The notes beneath the pieces were generated by a model that saw only the letters and a program-made list of their open reading frames with translations, made no database searches and had not been told where the DNA came from. Shown here one piece after another: positions 26,620 to 36,845 of a stretch of 64,000 nucleotides of DNA (positions are counted from its first letter, which is position 1; every line of letters begins with the position of its first letter). Origin of the DNA: Lachnospiraceae bacterium (GTDB lineage Bacteria > Bacillota > Clostridia > Lachnospirales > Lachnospiraceae). The translations under genes and the position numbers were made by a program. Location: positions 1 to 64,000 of the forward strand of contig JAAWJI010000005.1 of the NCBI GenBank assembly GCA_022796795.1, given 5' to 3'.

Positions 26620-27684
26620 TCAGCCCGGCTCCTGCAAAAACCGTACCTGAAAATCTCCACATGCAATCGCTGCCGTAACCCCTCTCTCTGCCATACGTCT
26701 TTGCACCAGCACCCTTCCCCCTGCCAACAGGGCCGCCCGCTCACAGACATTTCCCACTCCCGTGGTCTTTTTTACAAATTCCGATTCCGACAGTCCCCCC
26801 TCATATTCCGCCCGGGACAGCTCCTCCGCAGAATAGGTGAAAAAAGGAACGTCCCACTCCCGGGCCAGGCTTAAAAGCCCGGGCTCCTGTTTCTTTAAAT
26901 CGATGGAGGCTATGGCCTGGATGCTACGCCTGGAAATTCCGCTTCCGGCAAGGGCCTGCTCTGCCAAAGACCGGATATCCGCCGGATCCGCTCCCCGTCG
27001 GCAACCCATACCCAGCACGGCAATTCTGGGAAAAAGCTGCAAGGTGCGTGCAAAGGGCCTGCAGTTTTCCCGGATGGAAACGGCAATTCCCAGAGAAGCA
27101 GTCTTTGCCTCTCCCCAGGGCAAAAGTCCCCCTGGCAGCTCTCCGGCCACGGGAAATTCGCTAAACCAGCCCACAGTCTTGTTCTCCAAAAGGACTGCGG
27201 AAACCTCCTTTGCCAGATCCTTTTGATAAAACGCCAGATTCTGCTCCCTTGCAAACACATCCACCGCAAACTTCCCCGAAAGATCCGTTGCCGTTGTGAT
27301 TACCGGCTGGGCCCCCAGCCAGGCCGCCACCTGCAAGGCCAGCTCATTGGCTCCTCCCACGTGCCCGGACAAAAGAGAAATCACAAACCGAGCCTGCTCG
27401 TCCATGCAAAGCACGGCCGGATCCGTAAGCTTACTCTTCACAAAGGGGGCAATGCTGCGCACGGCAATGCCTGTGGCGCCCACAAAAATCAAGGCCTGAC
27501 ACTGGTCAAACTGCTGCCTGGTCCACTCCTTAAGAGGGCCGGACACCTCCTCCACCTGACACTCCCCGGCGCAGGCGCATTTTCCGTAGGCCCTACAGTC
27601 CCATCCTTTCCCTCGAAGCTCCTCCCGGATCCTTCCGGCATGCCCGCAGCCTGAGCGGGTAAATCCTATTATCGCTGCCCGCAT
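26620..27684 (-). CDS. cbiG: Cobalt-precorrin 5A hydrolase
   Basis: Opens the delta-lactone ring of cobalt-precorrin-5A, releasing acetaldehyde: the ring-contraction step of the anaerobic pathway. The 354-residue protein has the N-terminal CbiG part (AIIGFTRSGCGHAGRI), the middle GATGIAVRSIAPFVKSKLTDPAVL and SGHVGGANELA, and the C-terminal domain starting VLGMGCRRGADP. Its presence, together with CbiD, shows an oxygen-independent route. The start lies 16 bases inside the cbiD 3' end. Confidence 0.95.
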   Translation of the reverse strand: MRAAIIGFTRSGCGHAGRIREELRGKGWDCRAYGKCACAGECQVEEVSGPLKEWTRQQFDQCQALIFVGATGIAVRSIAPFVKSKLTDPAVLCMDEQARFVISLLSGHVGGANELALQVAAWLGAQPVITTATDLSGKFAVDVFAREQNLAFYQKDLAKEVSAVLLENKTVGWFSEFPVAGELPGGLLPWGEAKTASLGIAVSIRENCRPFARTLQLFPRIAVLGMGCRRGADPADIRSLAEQALAGSGISRRSIQAIASIDLKKQEPGLLSLAREWDVPFFTYSAEELSRAEYEGGLSESEFVKKTTGVGNVCERAALLAGGRVLVQRRMAERGVTAAIACGDFQVRFLQEPG

Positions 27685-28832
27685 GCTCTTCTCTGCGCCT
27701 CCAGCTTCTCAAGCAGACCATCCGCCTGCCTGGTCTTTCCCAGCAGTCCCTGCCGGTTGGAAAAGGTAATCACACCGATTTCCATTGCGGAACCGCATCT
27801 GTGATTTACATAAAACTCCATCCGTTCCATCAGGACCTCCATCACAGGGGATAAAAGCCCAGCCTCCCCTAAAAGCTCCAGGGCGTCGTCTGTGGTGACG
27901 CATTCCATAAGCCTCCTGCAAAGCTCCTGATCTGCCCCACAGACCGCTCCGTGGGCCGTAAGGATTTCCATGCGTCCATCCGCATTGCGGGAATGCGTAT
28001 TCATAATGCCAGCCGCCAGCTTCACAAATTTCCCAATGTGTCCGACAAGCAGCACTCCTTTGGCCCCCTCCTCCAGCGCAGCGTCCAAAGCCTCTCCCAG
28101 AAAATTACTGCATTTCACCGACTCTTCCAAAAGTCTGCCCCAGGTTTCCCCCAGGAAATCCGTGCCGTAATTACCTGGCACCAGAATCAGGTACGCTCTC
28201 TGATTGGCCAACTTCATACGAATCTCCGCCCGAATGCTGGCAATAAGAGCCGACTCGCTCATAGGCTCCACGATCCCGCTGGTTCCCAGCACCGACAGGC
28301 CGCCTACAATGCCAAGCCTTGGATTAAAAGTCTTCCTGGCAATCTCCTCCCCGCCTGGAATGGAAATGACCACCTGCATGCTTCTCTGCTCCCCATACCG
28401 ACCGCAGATCTCCAGCACAGCCTCCTCAATCATCTTTCGTGGAACCCGGTTAATAGCCGCGGCTCCCACAGGCTGTTCCAGGCCTTTTTTCGTCACCCGG
28501 CCCACACCCACGCCTCCGTCAATACCAACAGTCTGGGAATCCTCTTTGGGTCCTATGGACACCCGTGCATAGACCAAAAGACCGTGGGTGGCGTCCGGGT
28601 CGTCCCCCCCGTCCTTCTCAATGGCGCAACTGGCCCAGTTTTCCCCCCAGCTTACGTCCTTTACCTCCAGGCGAAGCAGAATTCCTTTGGGCGTCAGCAG
28701 CTCCACACAGGGCGCCTTCTCCCCGGACAATAACAGCAGGGCCGCCGCCTTGGCCGCCCCGGCCGCACAGGAGCCTGTGGTATAGCCCAGACGCATCCTC
28801 CTATTATGTTTTACCACAAATTCCTCCAGCAT
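27669..28832 (-). CDS. cbiD: Cobalt-precorrin-5B (C1)-methyltransferase
   Basis: Methylates C1 of the corrin ring with S-adenosylmethionine. The 387-residue protein begins with the signature LGYTTGSCAAGAAKAA (15-30), continues with KDGGDDPDATHGL and IDGGVGVGRVTKKGL (typical of CbiD), and GYGT-like VPGNYGTDF near 225, plus HSRNADGRMEIL. GAGGGA precedes the ATG. It is separated by 79 bases from cobT and overlaps cbiG, so cbiDG form a translational unit. Confidence 0.96.
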   Translation of the reverse strand: MLEEFVVKHNRRMRLGYTTGSCAAGAAKAAALLLLSGEKAPCVELLTPKGILLRLEVKDVSWGENWASCAIEKDGGDDPDATHGLLVYARVSIGPKEDSQTVGIDGGVGVGRVTKKGLEQPVGAAAINRVPRKMIEEAVLEICGRYGEQRSMQVVISIPGGEEIARKTFNPRLGIVGGLSVLGTSGIVEPMSESALIASIRAEIRMKLANQRAYLILVPGNYGTDFLGETWGRLLEESVKCSNFLGEALDAALEEGAKGVLLVGHIGKFVKLAAGIMNTHSRNADGRMEILTAHGAVCGADQELCRRLMECVTTDDALELLGEAGLLSPVMEVLMERMEFYVNHRCGSAMEIGVITFSNRQGLLGKTRQADGLLEKLEAQRRACGQR

Positions 28833-28911
28833 ACAATTCCCTCATTTCCCCTTTTTCCTGCACCTGCTTTTTCCCAGTGCCGGGATCCCTTTGCCGGGGC
28901 GAAAATATCCA

Positions 28912-29982
28912 CTATTTCTGATGGGTATACTCCTCCACATTTCCCTGGGCAAAGCTTGGCATCCGGTCATAGATAGCCAGGGCATACTGGTAAAGGCTCA
29001 AAAGCGTTACGCCTCCCGTGCCCTCCCCCAGCCTCATTCCCGCATGCAGAGGAGCCTTCATGCCCAGGGCATCCAGCATCAGCTGGCCCGCCGGCTCCGC
29101 GGAGCAGTGGGAAGGCACCATATAGGCCTTGGCCGCCGGGGCCAGAAGCGACGCCATATAGGCAGCCACAGAGGAGATAAACCCGTCCATAATCACCGGG
29201 GTCCGTAAGCTTGCTGCCCCGATATAGCAGCCGATCATGCCTGCAATATCCAGGCCTCCCACCTTTGCCAGCACGTCCAGCACATCTCTCCTGTCTGGCT
29301 GGTTCACCGCAATGGCCTGATGTATGGCTGCGATTTTCTTTTTCAGACCCTCGCTGGAAAGCCCGGCTCCCCGTCCGGTCATGACCTCCACCGGCTGCTC
29401 CAGCAACACAGCGGCGCAGGCGGAGCTGGTGGTAGTATTTCCGATGCCCATCTCTCCTGTGAAAAACATACGATACCCCTGGCGGTACAGCTCCTCCACG
29501 GTTTCGATTCCCACAAAAATTCCCTCCAGAGCCTCCTGGCGGCTCATGGCCGGCCCTTTTGCCATATTGGCCGTTCCATACCGCACCGGACGGTTTATGA
29601 TCCGGGGATGTTTTCCGTCCACCAGCATGCCCACATTTACCGGGATTACCTCTGTGCCGTGAAGAGATGCCATAATGCACACGGAAGAAAGATGGTCCCC
29701 CATATTTTCCAGCACCTGAGCCGTCACCTCGCTGCCGGTCTGGGTCACTCCCTGGGCCACAACCCCGTTATCCGCCCCCATAACCACCACCGCGGACTTC
29801 TCAAGCTTTGGCCTGGGATTTCCGTAAATTCCGGCCAGCTGTACAATCATATCTTCCAGCATGCCCATGGCCCGCAAAGGTTTACATAAGGAATCCCAAT
29901 GCTTCCAGGACGCCTCCATGGCCGACTCATCCAGGGGTTTTATTTTCTCCACGACCTCTTTTAACCGCGTTTCCAGTTCCAT
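28912..29982 (-). CDS. cobT: Nicotinate-nucleotide:dimethylbenzimidazole phosphoribosyltransferase
   Basis: Activates the lower-ligand base by forming its alpha-ribotide. The 356-residue protein has the usual motifs: PLGALE-like region replaced by KPLRAMGMLEDM, VVMGADNGVVAQGVT near 75, GEMGIGNTTTSSA near 175, GRGAGLSSEGLKKK near 205 and the C-terminal LGEGTGG, whose Glu is the general base. The ATG at 29982 has AGGAGG upstream. The actual base (benzimidazole, purine or phenol) cannot be told; no bza genes for dimethylbenzimidazole synthesis are in the window. Confidence 0.95.
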   Translation of the reverse strand: MELETRLKEVVEKIKPLDESAMEASWKHWDSLCKPLRAMGMLEDMIVQLAGIYGNPRPKLEKSAVVVMGADNGVVAQGVTQTGSEVTAQVLENMGDHLSSVCIMASLHGTEVIPVNVGMLVDGKHPRIINRPVRYGTANMAKGPAMSRQEALEGIFVGIETVEELYRQGYRMFFTGEMGIGNTTTSSACAAVLLEQPVEVMTGRGAGLSSEGLKKKIAAIHQAIAVNQPDRRDVLDVLAKVGGLDIAGMIGCYIGAASLRTPVIMDGFISSVAAYMASLLAPAAKAYMVPSHCSAEPAGQLMLDALGMKAPLHAGMRLGEGTGGVTLLSLYQYALAIYDRMPSFAQGNVEEYTHQK

Positions 29983-30116
29983 GTGTCTTTCCTCCTGCTC
30001 TTCTTCTCGTTTTGTCCCACCATTCCCTGCCCCCTCTTTTCCCATACTGCCTGCAGATTGTATCAGCCTTCCCTGTGCTGCGAATCCAACGGATCCCACC
30101 CTCCCAGGGCGTTCTC

Positions 30117-30761
30117 TTACCTTCCGCCCTGATAGAGCATAGCGTTGCAGATAGCCGCCGCAATATTGCTGCCTCCCTTGCGGCCCCGGGGCACGATACA
30201 GGGAACCCCTGCCTCCAAAATCAGCTCCTTGGCCTCCACCACGTTTACAAACCCCACCGGTGCGCCGATAATCAGGGCCGGTTTTTTCTTTCCTTCCCGG
30301 ATCAGCTCATAGAGGCGGATCAAGGCTGTGGGGGCATTTCCCACAGCAAAAATCACCTCCTGGGAAAGTTCCATGCCCCGCTCCATGCAGACCGTGGCCC
30401 TGGTACAGCCCCGTTTTGCCGCTTCCTCTGCCACCTGGGGATCGCTCATAAAGCAGTACACCTGTCCCCCATATTCCTCCATTTTCTTTTTATTAATGCC
30501 GGACGCAGCCATCTGGGTATCTGTCACAATGGACGCTCCCCGCTGCAAAGCCTCCACGCCAAGCCTTGCTGCATTCTCAGAAAAGAAAAGGTTGTCCCCA
30601 TAGTCAAAATCCGCTGAGGTGTGGATGCAGCGCTTTACAATGGAGAATTCCGGCTCCGGCCAGGTGCGTCCTCCAAGCTCTCCCATGATGATTTCCATGC
30701 TGCGCTTCTCGATTTCCATAGGTTTTACAATCTGTATCCGCTCTAAATGCTTATTCTCCAT
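30117..30761 (-). CDS. cbiC: Cobalt-precorrin-8 methylmutase
   Basis: Moves the methyl group from C11 to C12, giving cobyrinic acid. The 214-residue protein has SFxII-like EKRSMEII, the conserved [18 protein letters not shown] with the catalytic His near residue 45, [22 protein letters not shown] and [14 protein letters not shown]. The ATG at 30761 overlaps the end of cbiP by 11 bases and has GGAGG eleven bases upstream; an ATG nine codons further upstream has no ribosome site. Confidence 0.95.
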   Translation of the reverse strand: MENKHLERIQIVKPMEIEKRSMEIIMGELGGRTWPEPEFSIVKRCIHTSADFDYGDNLFFSENAARLGVEALQRGASIVTDTQMAASGINKKKMEEYGGQVYCFMSDPQVAEEAAKRGCTRATVCMERGMELSQEVIFAVGNAPTALIRLYELIREGKKKPALIIGAPVGFVNVVEAKELILEAGVPCIVPRGRKGGSNIAAAICNAMLYQGGR

Positions 30762-32268
30762 CCTGGATTCCCGCCTCCAATATTTCATAGATTTTTTTCA
30801 TATCTAAAGACCGCCGCACCAGATCCGCCAGCTTATCGTACTCCGCCTCCTTGTGGGCTTCCAGATCAAACTGCCAGTCTGCAGGGTCAAGCCCCTGATC
30901 CAGCATAAGCTTCCGGATCACAGACTCCGCCATGCCCGGCGTGTCAAAAAGCCCATGGAGGTAGGAGCCCATAACCAGACCGTCCTCCCGGCTCAAAGCG
31001 TCCACCCGGTTGTTTTCCAGCCGGATCAACTCCCGGCAGCCTCCCAAATTTTCCGTCTGCCCCATGTGAATCTCATAGCCGGTTACCTGGGTTTCCTGGT
31101 ATTCCTGAAACAGTCCCGCCTTCTCCAGGAGCGTTCCCGAGATCTGGGTTCTTGTCTTCTCCCTGGAAAATACGGTGCGGGCATGAAGAAGGCCCATGCC
31201 CCGCAGGGTTCCGCCGTGTTCCACCCCGTGGGGATCACACAGCTCTTCTCCCAGCATCTGAAATCCTCCGCAGATGCCAAGAATGGGAATCTTCTTCTCC
31301 GCCAAGCGCAGGATCACGGCCTCCATACCAGTCTTTCGCATCCACAGCAGGTCGTCCATGGTGTTTTTCGTCCCCGGCAGGATCACCAAATCCGGTTTTC
31401 CCAGCCTTCCCGGATCTCTTACATAACGCAGGGAAACTCCATCCATGCGCTCAAAGGCTCCGAAATCCGTGAAATTGGATATGTGGGGCAGACGGACCAC
31501 CGCCACATCCACGCCAGAGCCCACAGCCGTCTGATCCAGCCGGTCGGACAGGCTGTCCTCGTCGTCAATATCCAGCCGCTCCATGGGCACCACTCCCAGC
31601 ACCGGGATCCCCACGCGCTCCTCCATCATGGCAAGTCCAGGCTCCAGGATCTTTCGATCTCCCCGAAACTTGTTAATGACCAGGCCCTTAATATAGCTCT
31701 GTTCTTTCTCCTCCAGAAGCTTTACCGTACCGTAGAGAGCCGCAAACACACCGCCCCGGTCAATATCGCCTACCAGAAGCACAGGAGCCTTCACAAGCCT
31801 GGCTAGCCCCATGTTTACAATATCGTTTTCCCGCAGATTAATCTCCGCCGGGCTGCCCGCCCCCTCGATGACAATCACGTCATAGGCCTCTGCCAGCCGG
31901 TTGTAGGCCTCTGTCACATGGGAAACCAGCTTTGCTTTGTTGGCATAGTAATCCACGGCCTTCATATTTCCCAGCACCTGGCCGTTTACAATAATCTGGC
32001 TCCCCATGTGACTGGTGGGCTTCAGCAGAATAGGGTTCATATCCACAGTGGGCTCAATGCCCGCCGCCTCCGCCTGCATGGCCTGAGCCCGGCCGATTTC
32101 CAGGCCGTCCTTTGTGATATAGGAGTTCAGCGCCATATTCTGAGACTTAAAGGGAGCCACCCGGTATCCGTCCTGGCGGAATACACGGCAAAGCCCTGCC
32201 GTCAGAAAGCTTTTCCCTGAATTGGACATGGTTCCCTGGACCATGATTACCTTTGCATTTCTACTCAT
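30751..32268 (-). CDS. cbiP: Cobyric acid synthase
   Basis: Amidates side chains b, d, e and g of adenosylcobyrinic acid a,c-diamide. The 505-residue protein combines an N-terminal ATP-dependent synthetase ([38 protein letters not shown]) and a C-terminal class I glutaminase-like domain ([11 protein letters not shown], nucleophile Cys in [16 protein letters not shown]). The ATG overlaps the cobD stop by ATGA, so the two proteins are translationally coupled. Confidence 0.96.
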   Translation of the reverse strand: MSRNAKVIMVQGTMSNSGKSFLTAGLCRVFRQDGYRVAPFKSQNMALNSYITKDGLEIGRAQAMQAEAAGIEPTVDMNPILLKPTSHMGSQIIVNGQVLGNMKAVDYYANKAKLVSHVTEAYNRLAEAYDVIVIEGAGSPAEINLRENDIVNMGLARLVKAPVLLVGDIDRGGVFAALYGTVKLLEEKEQSYIKGLVINKFRGDRKILEPGLAMMEERVGIPVLGVVPMERLDIDDEDSLSDRLDQTAVGSGVDVAVVRLPHISNFTDFGAFERMDGVSLRYVRDPGRLGKPDLVILPGTKNTMDDLLWMRKTGMEAVILRLAEKKIPILGICGGFQMLGEELCDPHGVEHGGTLRGMGLLHARTVFSREKTRTQISGTLLEKAGLFQEYQETQVTGYEIHMGQTENLGGCRELIRLENNRVDALSREDGLVMGSYLHGLFDTPGMAESVIRKLMLDQGLDPADWQFDLEAHKEAEYDKLADLVRRSLDMKKIYEILEAGIQDGE

Positions 32269-33404
32269 TGCTCCATCTCCTCTATATTCTTATCCGCCAG
32301 TACTGTTGCAATGGCCTGCAAAAACCGCCGGTTCTCTTCCCGGTTTCGAACAGCCGCCCGGTAATGCTCCGGGTCCAGCCCCCGATAATTGGCGCACCGG
32401 CGAAGAATCACGCCCTCCTGCAAGAGCTTCTCATAAAGCCTGGTCTCTCCCGGCGCCCGAAAGCACAGGTAATTGGCTGTGCCCTCATACACCAAAAGTC
32501 CCAGCTTTGAAAGCTCCTCCCGCAGAAACTCCCGCTCCCTGTCTACCGCCTGTCGGGTCCTTACAGGAAAATCCGGATCCTCCAGGGCTGCCATACCGGC
32601 TTCCTGGGCCAGGCCGCCCACCGCCCAGGGCTGTCCGGCCCGTCTCATGGCCTCCAGAAGCTTCCGATTTCCGGAGAGCACATAGCCCAGCCTAAGCCCG
32701 GGGATGGCATACATTTTCGTAAAGGATTTCAGGATGATCAAATTGGGAAATTCTTCCAAATATCCCTTGCAGGTAATCTTCTCCTCCCCCTCCACAAAAT
32801 CCAGAAAGCACTCGTCCAAAAATACCGTGGTTCCCAGTGTCCGGGCCTTTTCCAGAAGCTTAACAATCAGGCTGCGCTCTGTGAGAAGCCCGGTGGGATT
32901 GTTGGGGTTGCACAAAAACACGGCTTTTGTCCCTGGCTCCAAGGCCTCCACAAAAGCCTCCCCCACCTGCATATTCTCCCCAAGGGCATGGAACATCAGC
33001 TTTGTCCCCACCTGGCCCAGGGCTTCCTCATATTCCGCAAAGGTGGGGGCGGGTAGCAGGGCTTTCCCGGGCCTTCTGGCATAGGCAAAGCGATAGATGA
33101 GATCCGCTCCCCCGCTGCCGCAAAGAATTTGCCCGGCGTCCAGTCCTTCCTTACTGGCAATGGCCTGAACCAGGCGGCGGCACAGGGGATCCGGATAGCG
33201 CTGGGTCTGTTCCATGTGATCCAAAATTGCCTGTCGCACCCGGGGAGGAATCCCCAGAGGATTGATATTGGCGGAAAAATCCAAAAGCTCCCCTGCTGCC
33301 CTGCCGCTCTGCCTGGCCGCGCCGTAGAGATCCCCACCGTGAAGCAGACTGGGCTCCTGATCCATATCCTGTTCTGTTTTTTTCTCCTGATGTCCCTGAA
33401 TCAT
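32265..33404 (-). CDS. cobD: L-threonine-O-3-phosphate decarboxylase
   Basis: PLP enzyme that makes (R)-1-amino-2-propanol phosphate, used by CbiB. The 379-residue protein is a class I aminotransferase fold: [13 protein letters not shown] near the N-terminus, [30 protein letters not shown] and the PLP-binding Lys in [17 protein letters not shown] (near residue 230), which is the CobD signature. The ATG at 33404 has AAAGGAAAGG just upstream. A 62-codon frame ends on this ATG with a 4-base overlap. Confidence 0.95.
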   Translation of the reverse strand: MIQGHQEKKTEQDMDQEPSLLHGGDLYGAARQSGRAAGELLDFSANINPLGIPPRVRQAILDHMEQTQRYPDPLCRRLVQAIASKEGLDAGQILCGSGGADLIYRFAYARRPGKALLPAPTFAEYEEALGQVGTKLMFHALGENMQVGEAFVEALEPGTKAVFLCNPNNPTGLLTERSLIVKLLEKARTLGTTVFLDECFLDFVEGEEKITCKGYLEEFPNLIILKSFTKMYAIPGLRLGYVLSGNRKLLEAMRRAGQPWAVGGLAQEAGMAALEDPDFPVRTRQAVDREREFLREELSKLGLLVYEGTANYLCFRAPGETRLYEKLLQEGVILRRCANYRGLDPEHYRAAVRNREENRRFLQAIATVLADKNIEEMEQ

Positions 33405-33589
33405 AGCCAGCCTTTCCTTTCTTCCTCTTCTGCAAACATTCCTTCTTTATCCCTGCCGGATGCTCCTCTTTTCATTTTTCCCATGGCACACTTCCAAAAC
33501 TTTCCAGCCATCTTCTGTCCGGATATATCTCCTTCAAAGCTTTCCGATATCCTGACAGCAGCCTTCCTAAGGGCCTTGCAGCCCCTCAA
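33401..33589 (-). CDS. Candidate 62-codon open frame between hemC-cobA-hemD and cobD
   Basis: This frame fills the 181-base gap between the hemC fusion and cobD. It can start at a TTG overlapping the upstream stop (TTGA, 33586-33589) and its stop overlaps the cobD ATG (ATGA, 33401-33404). The predicted product is charged (for example SESFEGDISGQKMAGKFWK and an acidic/basic end EEEERKGWL) with no recognised domain. The TTG start has no clear ribosome site and internal ATGs exist, so it may equally be an open but untranslated purine-rich spacer. Low confidence. Confidence 0.28.
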   Translation of the reverse strand: MRGCKALRKAAVRISESFEGDISGQKMAGKFWKCAMGKMKRGASGRDKEGMFAEEEERKGWL

Positions 33590-36102
33590 GACCTTGCCTC
33601 CACGCTGCGGCCTTGCAGAATCACATTCCTCATGCCTTCCGCCGTGTACTCCGCCGCCGTAGCATACACAGGAATCCCAGCTTTTTCTGCCGCCCGCTCT
33701 GTCACCGGGCCAATGCAGATAACCCTGGGAAGCCCCTGTCTATGGTCCACCATGGAAGCGAAGGCCCGCACTGCAGATCCGCTGGCAAAGGTCACATAGT
33801 CCATTTCCGGAAGGATGCGGTTCAGCTCCTCCCCCATGCGCAAATCCGTTCCCGTCTGGTACATGGCCACAGCCTTCCAGGGAATCCCGGCCTCCTCAAG
33901 AGCCCTGGGAAGCTCCTGGGACGCCTCCCGGGCCCTAAGCAGCAGCACCGGCTCCGAGGAAGACAACTGGGGAATCCACTCCCGGGCCAGATCCTGGCTG
34001 GAATATTTTTCCGGCACAAAATCCGGCAGAATGCCATATCCCTCCAAAGCCTTCCGGGTTCCCTCTCCAATCACCGCAAACCTTAGCCCCCAAAGGCTCC
34101 GCAGATCTATATTTCGCTCCCTGAGATAGCGGAAAAACAGATCCACACCATTGCTACTGGTAAGCACAATCCAGCGGTATCCGGAAAGGTTTTCCATGGC
34201 CTCTGTGAGTTCCGGACTATCCAGAGGCTCTGTGCGGATCAAGCTTAAGGGAACCGCCTCCGCCCCTGTCTCCTTCAGGACCTGAACCTGCTTTTGACAC
34301 ATGCCCCTGGTGCCGGTCAGCAGCACCCGTGTTCCAAAAAGGGGCTTATTCCCAAACCACTGAAGCTCCTGCCGAAGTCTGACCACCTGGCCTACCAGAG
34401 TCACTGCCGGGGTCTGAATCCCGGCCTCCCGCACTATATCCACAATGGTTTCCAGGGTTCCTGTGACGCACCGCTGCCTGCTGGTGGTTCCGGACTGGAT
34501 CACAGCCGCCGGAGTGTCCTTTGCCTTCCCCTGTTCCATAAGGCTGGCCGTAATGCCAGGCAGGTTTCCCAGGCCCATGAGAAATACCAAAGTTCCCTCC
34601 TCCCGGGCCAAGGTAGCATAATCCAATGCCAGCCCCTCCTTTTTATTGCTCTCATGTCCTGTGATCACATGGAAAGAAGAGGCGTAGTCTCGATGTGTCA
34701 CCGGAATCCCCGCATAGGCTGCCGCCGCATAGGAAGAGGATATTCCGGGCACCACCTCATAGGAAACTCCTGCGGCCAGCAGCTCCTGGGCCTCCTCTCC
34801 GCCTCGTCCGAAGATAAAGGGATCGCCGCCCTTTAAGCGTACCACCATCTTTCCCTCCAGAGCCTTTCTCACCAGCAGGGCATTGGTCTCCTCCTGGCGC
34901 AGATGGTGATGGGAGGATCTCTTTCCCGCATAGATCAGTTCCGCATCCTCTTTTGTCTCATTGAGAAGGGAGCTGGAAATCAGATTGTCGTAGACCAGCA
35001 CGTCCGCCAAGCGCAAAAGCTCCAGGCCCTTTTGGCTCATGAGACCCGGATCTCCCGGGCCCGCGCCTACCAGAAACACCGTTCCCTTCTTCACCTCCCG
35101 GGCCAGTCCGGCCCCAAACTTGGCCACCTGATCCAGTCCGGCTCCAAACTCCGCCATCTGCTCCAGACTGGCTCCTGGCTCCACCATCTGCTCCAGACTG
35201 GCTCCTGGCTCCGCTGTCCCCTCCAGCCCAATTTGGGCTTTCGTTGCCTGCTTCTGGCCGTATTCCCCCCTCAAGGGCAGAAAACCAGCCCGGCGGACAC
35301 CGTGCTTCCCGTCCGCTGCATAAAAGACATCCATAGCCAGTCCAGTCCCTTCATATCTGCAATATGCGGCTGCCGGGGCGTTGCAGCTGCCTCCGATGGT
35401 CTCCAGAAAGCTTCTCTCTGCCAGCAGCATGCGCTCCGCCTCCCGGGAATGAATGGCAAAAAGCACCTCTCTTAAGTGTCCTTTTCGAGCCTCCACTGCC
35501 AAAATGCCCTGTCCGGCGGCCGGCAAAAAAGTTTTGGGATCCAGATATTCAAAATGCAGATGCTCCGATTCTTCCATTCCCAGTCTGGCAAGTCCGGCGG
35601 CCGCCAGCAGGATTCCGTCATAATCTCCTTCTTGCAGCCTGCGGATCCGGGTCTGCACATTGCCCCGCAGCATACGGATCTGCACCAGAGGATGCAATTC
35701 CTTGATCTGCAGCTCCCGGCGTAAGGAGCTGGTGCCCACAATACTGCCTGCCGGAAGATCCTTCAAAGACACACCGGAGGTTGTGACAAACACGTCCCGC
35801 ACATCCGCCCGCTCCAGAACCGCCCCGATTCCCAGTCCTTCCGGAAATTCCATAGGCATATCCTTGGCGCTGTGAACCGCCAGGTCAATCGCTCCTTGTA
35901 ACAGGGCCTCCTCCAGCTCCCGGGTAAACACTCCCTTGCCCCCAAAGGAGGTGAGAGAACGATTCAGCTGCTCATCCCCCTGGGTGGATATTTTTACCAG
36001 TTCCACCTGGGCCTTGGGAAATTTCTCCAAAATCCGCTGTCTCACAAGCTCTGTCTGAGCCAGAGCCAACTTGCTTTTTCTCGTTCCCATGCGTATTCTC
36101 AT
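33586..36102 (-). CDS. hemC-cobA-hemD: Trifunctional hydroxymethylbilane synthase / uroporphyrinogen-III methyltransferase / uroporphyrinogen-III synthase
   Basis: An 838-residue fusion of three tetrapyrrole enzymes. Residues 1 to about 295 are HemC: GTRKSKLALAQTE, AVHSAKDMP, and the dipyrromethane cofactor Cys240 in IGGSCNAP. Residues 298-337 are four 10-residue tandem repeats forming a linker. Residues about 339-590 are SUMT (VGAGPGDPGL, VRLKGGDPFIFGRGGEE, VVPGISSSYAA). Residues about 596-838 are HemD (VLLTGTRGMCQKQ, LTSSNGVDLFF). It takes porphobilinogen to precorrin-2. The start overlaps the cbiH stop by ATGA and has GGGGGT upstream. HemC-HemD order around the methyltransferase is unusual as one chain. 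Confidence 0.95.
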   Translation of the reverse strand: MRIRMGTRKSKLALAQTELVRQRILEKFPKAQVELVKISTQGDEQLNRSLTSFGGKGVFTRELEEALLQGAIDLAVHSAKDMPMEFPEGLGIGAVLERADVRDVFVTTSGVSLKDLPAGSIVGTSSLRRELQIKELHPLVQIRMLRGNVQTRIRRLQEGDYDGILLAAAGLARLGMEESEHLHFEYLDPKTFLPAAGQGILAVEARKGHLREVLFAIHSREAERMLLAERSFLETIGGSCNAPAAAYCRYEGTGLAMDVFYAADGKHGVRRAGFLPLRGEYGQKQATKAQIGLEGTAEPGASLEQMVEPGASLEQMAEFGAGLDQVAKFGAGLAREVKKGTVFLVGAGPGDPGLMSQKGLELLRLADVLVYDNLISSSLLNETKEDAELIYAGKRSSHHHLRQEETNALLVRKALEGKMVVRLKGGDPFIFGRGGEEAQELLAAGVSYEVVPGISSSYAAAAYAGIPVTHRDYASSFHVITGHESNKKEGLALDYATLAREEGTLVFLMGLGNLPGITASLMEQGKAKDTPAAVIQSGTTSRQRCVTGTLETIVDIVREAGIQTPAVTLVGQVVRLRQELQWFGNKPLFGTRVLLTGTRGMCQKQVQVLKETGAEAVPLSLIRTEPLDSPELTEAMENLSGYRWIVLTSSNGVDLFFRYLRERNIDLRSLWGLRFAVIGEGTRKALEGYGILPDFVPEKYSSQDLAREWIPQLSSSEPVLLLRAREASQELPRALEEAGIPWKAVAMYQTGTDLRMGEELNRILPEMDYVTFASGSAVRAFASMVDHRQGLPRVICIGPVTERAAEKAGIPVYATAAEYTAEGMRNVILQGRSVEARS
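35092..35211 (-). repeat. Four in-frame 30-base tandem repeats in the HemC/CobA linker
   Basis: Four consecutive 30-base units encode EPGASLEQMV, EPGASLEQMA, EFGAGLDQVA and KFGAGLAREV. The first two units (higher coordinates) are nearly identical in DNA; the other two have diverged. Multiples of three keep the frame, so copy number could change linker length without breaking the protein. Confidence 0.85.
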
Positions 36103-36830
36103 AGCTGATACCCCCGGGGCGTGATCATCCTTCCCTGACTCACATAGCTCTGGGAATTGCCGATTATCACCACGCTGAACATGTCAATGTCCGCATTTTT
36201 AAGCTCCTTCAGGGTGGTGATGCAGCTGCTCTGCTCCCGGCGGCCCGCATGGCGCACAATTCCCACAGGCGTATCCCCCTTCCGGTATTGCATGAGAATT
36301 TCCGCCGCCCGCTCCACATAGGTGGTGCGCTTTTTACTCTTGGGATTATAAAGACATATGATGAGATCGCTCTGTCCCCCACAATCGATCCGCTTCCAGA
36401 TCAGATCCAAAGGCGTCATGAGATCGCTTAAACTTATCACTGCAAAATCATGCATCAGAGGCGCTCCCAGCACCGAGGCCGCCGCGCTGGCCGCCGTAAC
36501 CCCCGGCACAGTCTCGATCTCAAGATCCGCCTGCATTTCCTCCGCCACCTGGTAGATAATTCCCGCCATGCCGTAAATTCCGCTGTCCCCGGAGCTCACC
36601 ATAGCCACCACCTGATCCTTTAAGGCCTCCTCCACAGCCATGCGGCAGCGCTTGATTTCCTGCATCATGGGGGTAGCCAGATAGGTTTTATCCGGAAAGA
36701 TCTCACGCAGCATATCCACATAGGTGGTATAGCCTGTAATCAGATCCGCGCCTTCTATGACCTCAATGGCCTTGGCTGTCATATGCTCATAGCCTCCGGG
36801 GCCGAAGCCCACCACATATAATTTTCCCAT
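36099..36830 (-). CDS. cbiH: Cobalt-factor III / precorrin-3B C17-methyltransferase
   Basis: Methylates C17 and promotes ring contraction. The 243-residue protein has the tetrapyrrole methylase fold: VVGFGPGGYEHMT at the N-terminus, MVSSGDSGIYGMAGIIY near 77, VPGVTAASAAASVLGAPLMHDF near 108, ISLSDLMTPLDLI, and CLYNPKSKKR near 160, all typical of CbiH/CobJ. The ribosome site GGGAGG overlaps the hemA stop region; the gene overlaps the hemC fusion by four bases. Confidence 0.95.
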   Translation of the reverse strand: MGKLYVVGFGPGGYEHMTAKAIEVIEGADLITGYTTYVDMLREIFPDKTYLATPMMQEIKRCRMAVEEALKDQVVAMVSSGDSGIYGMAGIIYQVAEEMQADLEIETVPGVTAASAAASVLGAPLMHDFAVISLSDLMTPLDLIWKRIDCGGQSDLIICLYNPKSKKRTTYVERAAEILMQYRKGDTPVGIVRHAGRREQSSCITTLKELKNADIDMFSVVIIGNSQSYVSQGRMITPRGYQL

Positions 36831-36845
36831 TGCTTTTGCCTCCCT

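Noticed and set aside
35092..35211. 30-base repeats considered as a CRISPR-like array
   Set aside because: The units are directly adjacent without spacers and remain in frame inside an enzyme, encoding 10-residue repeats.
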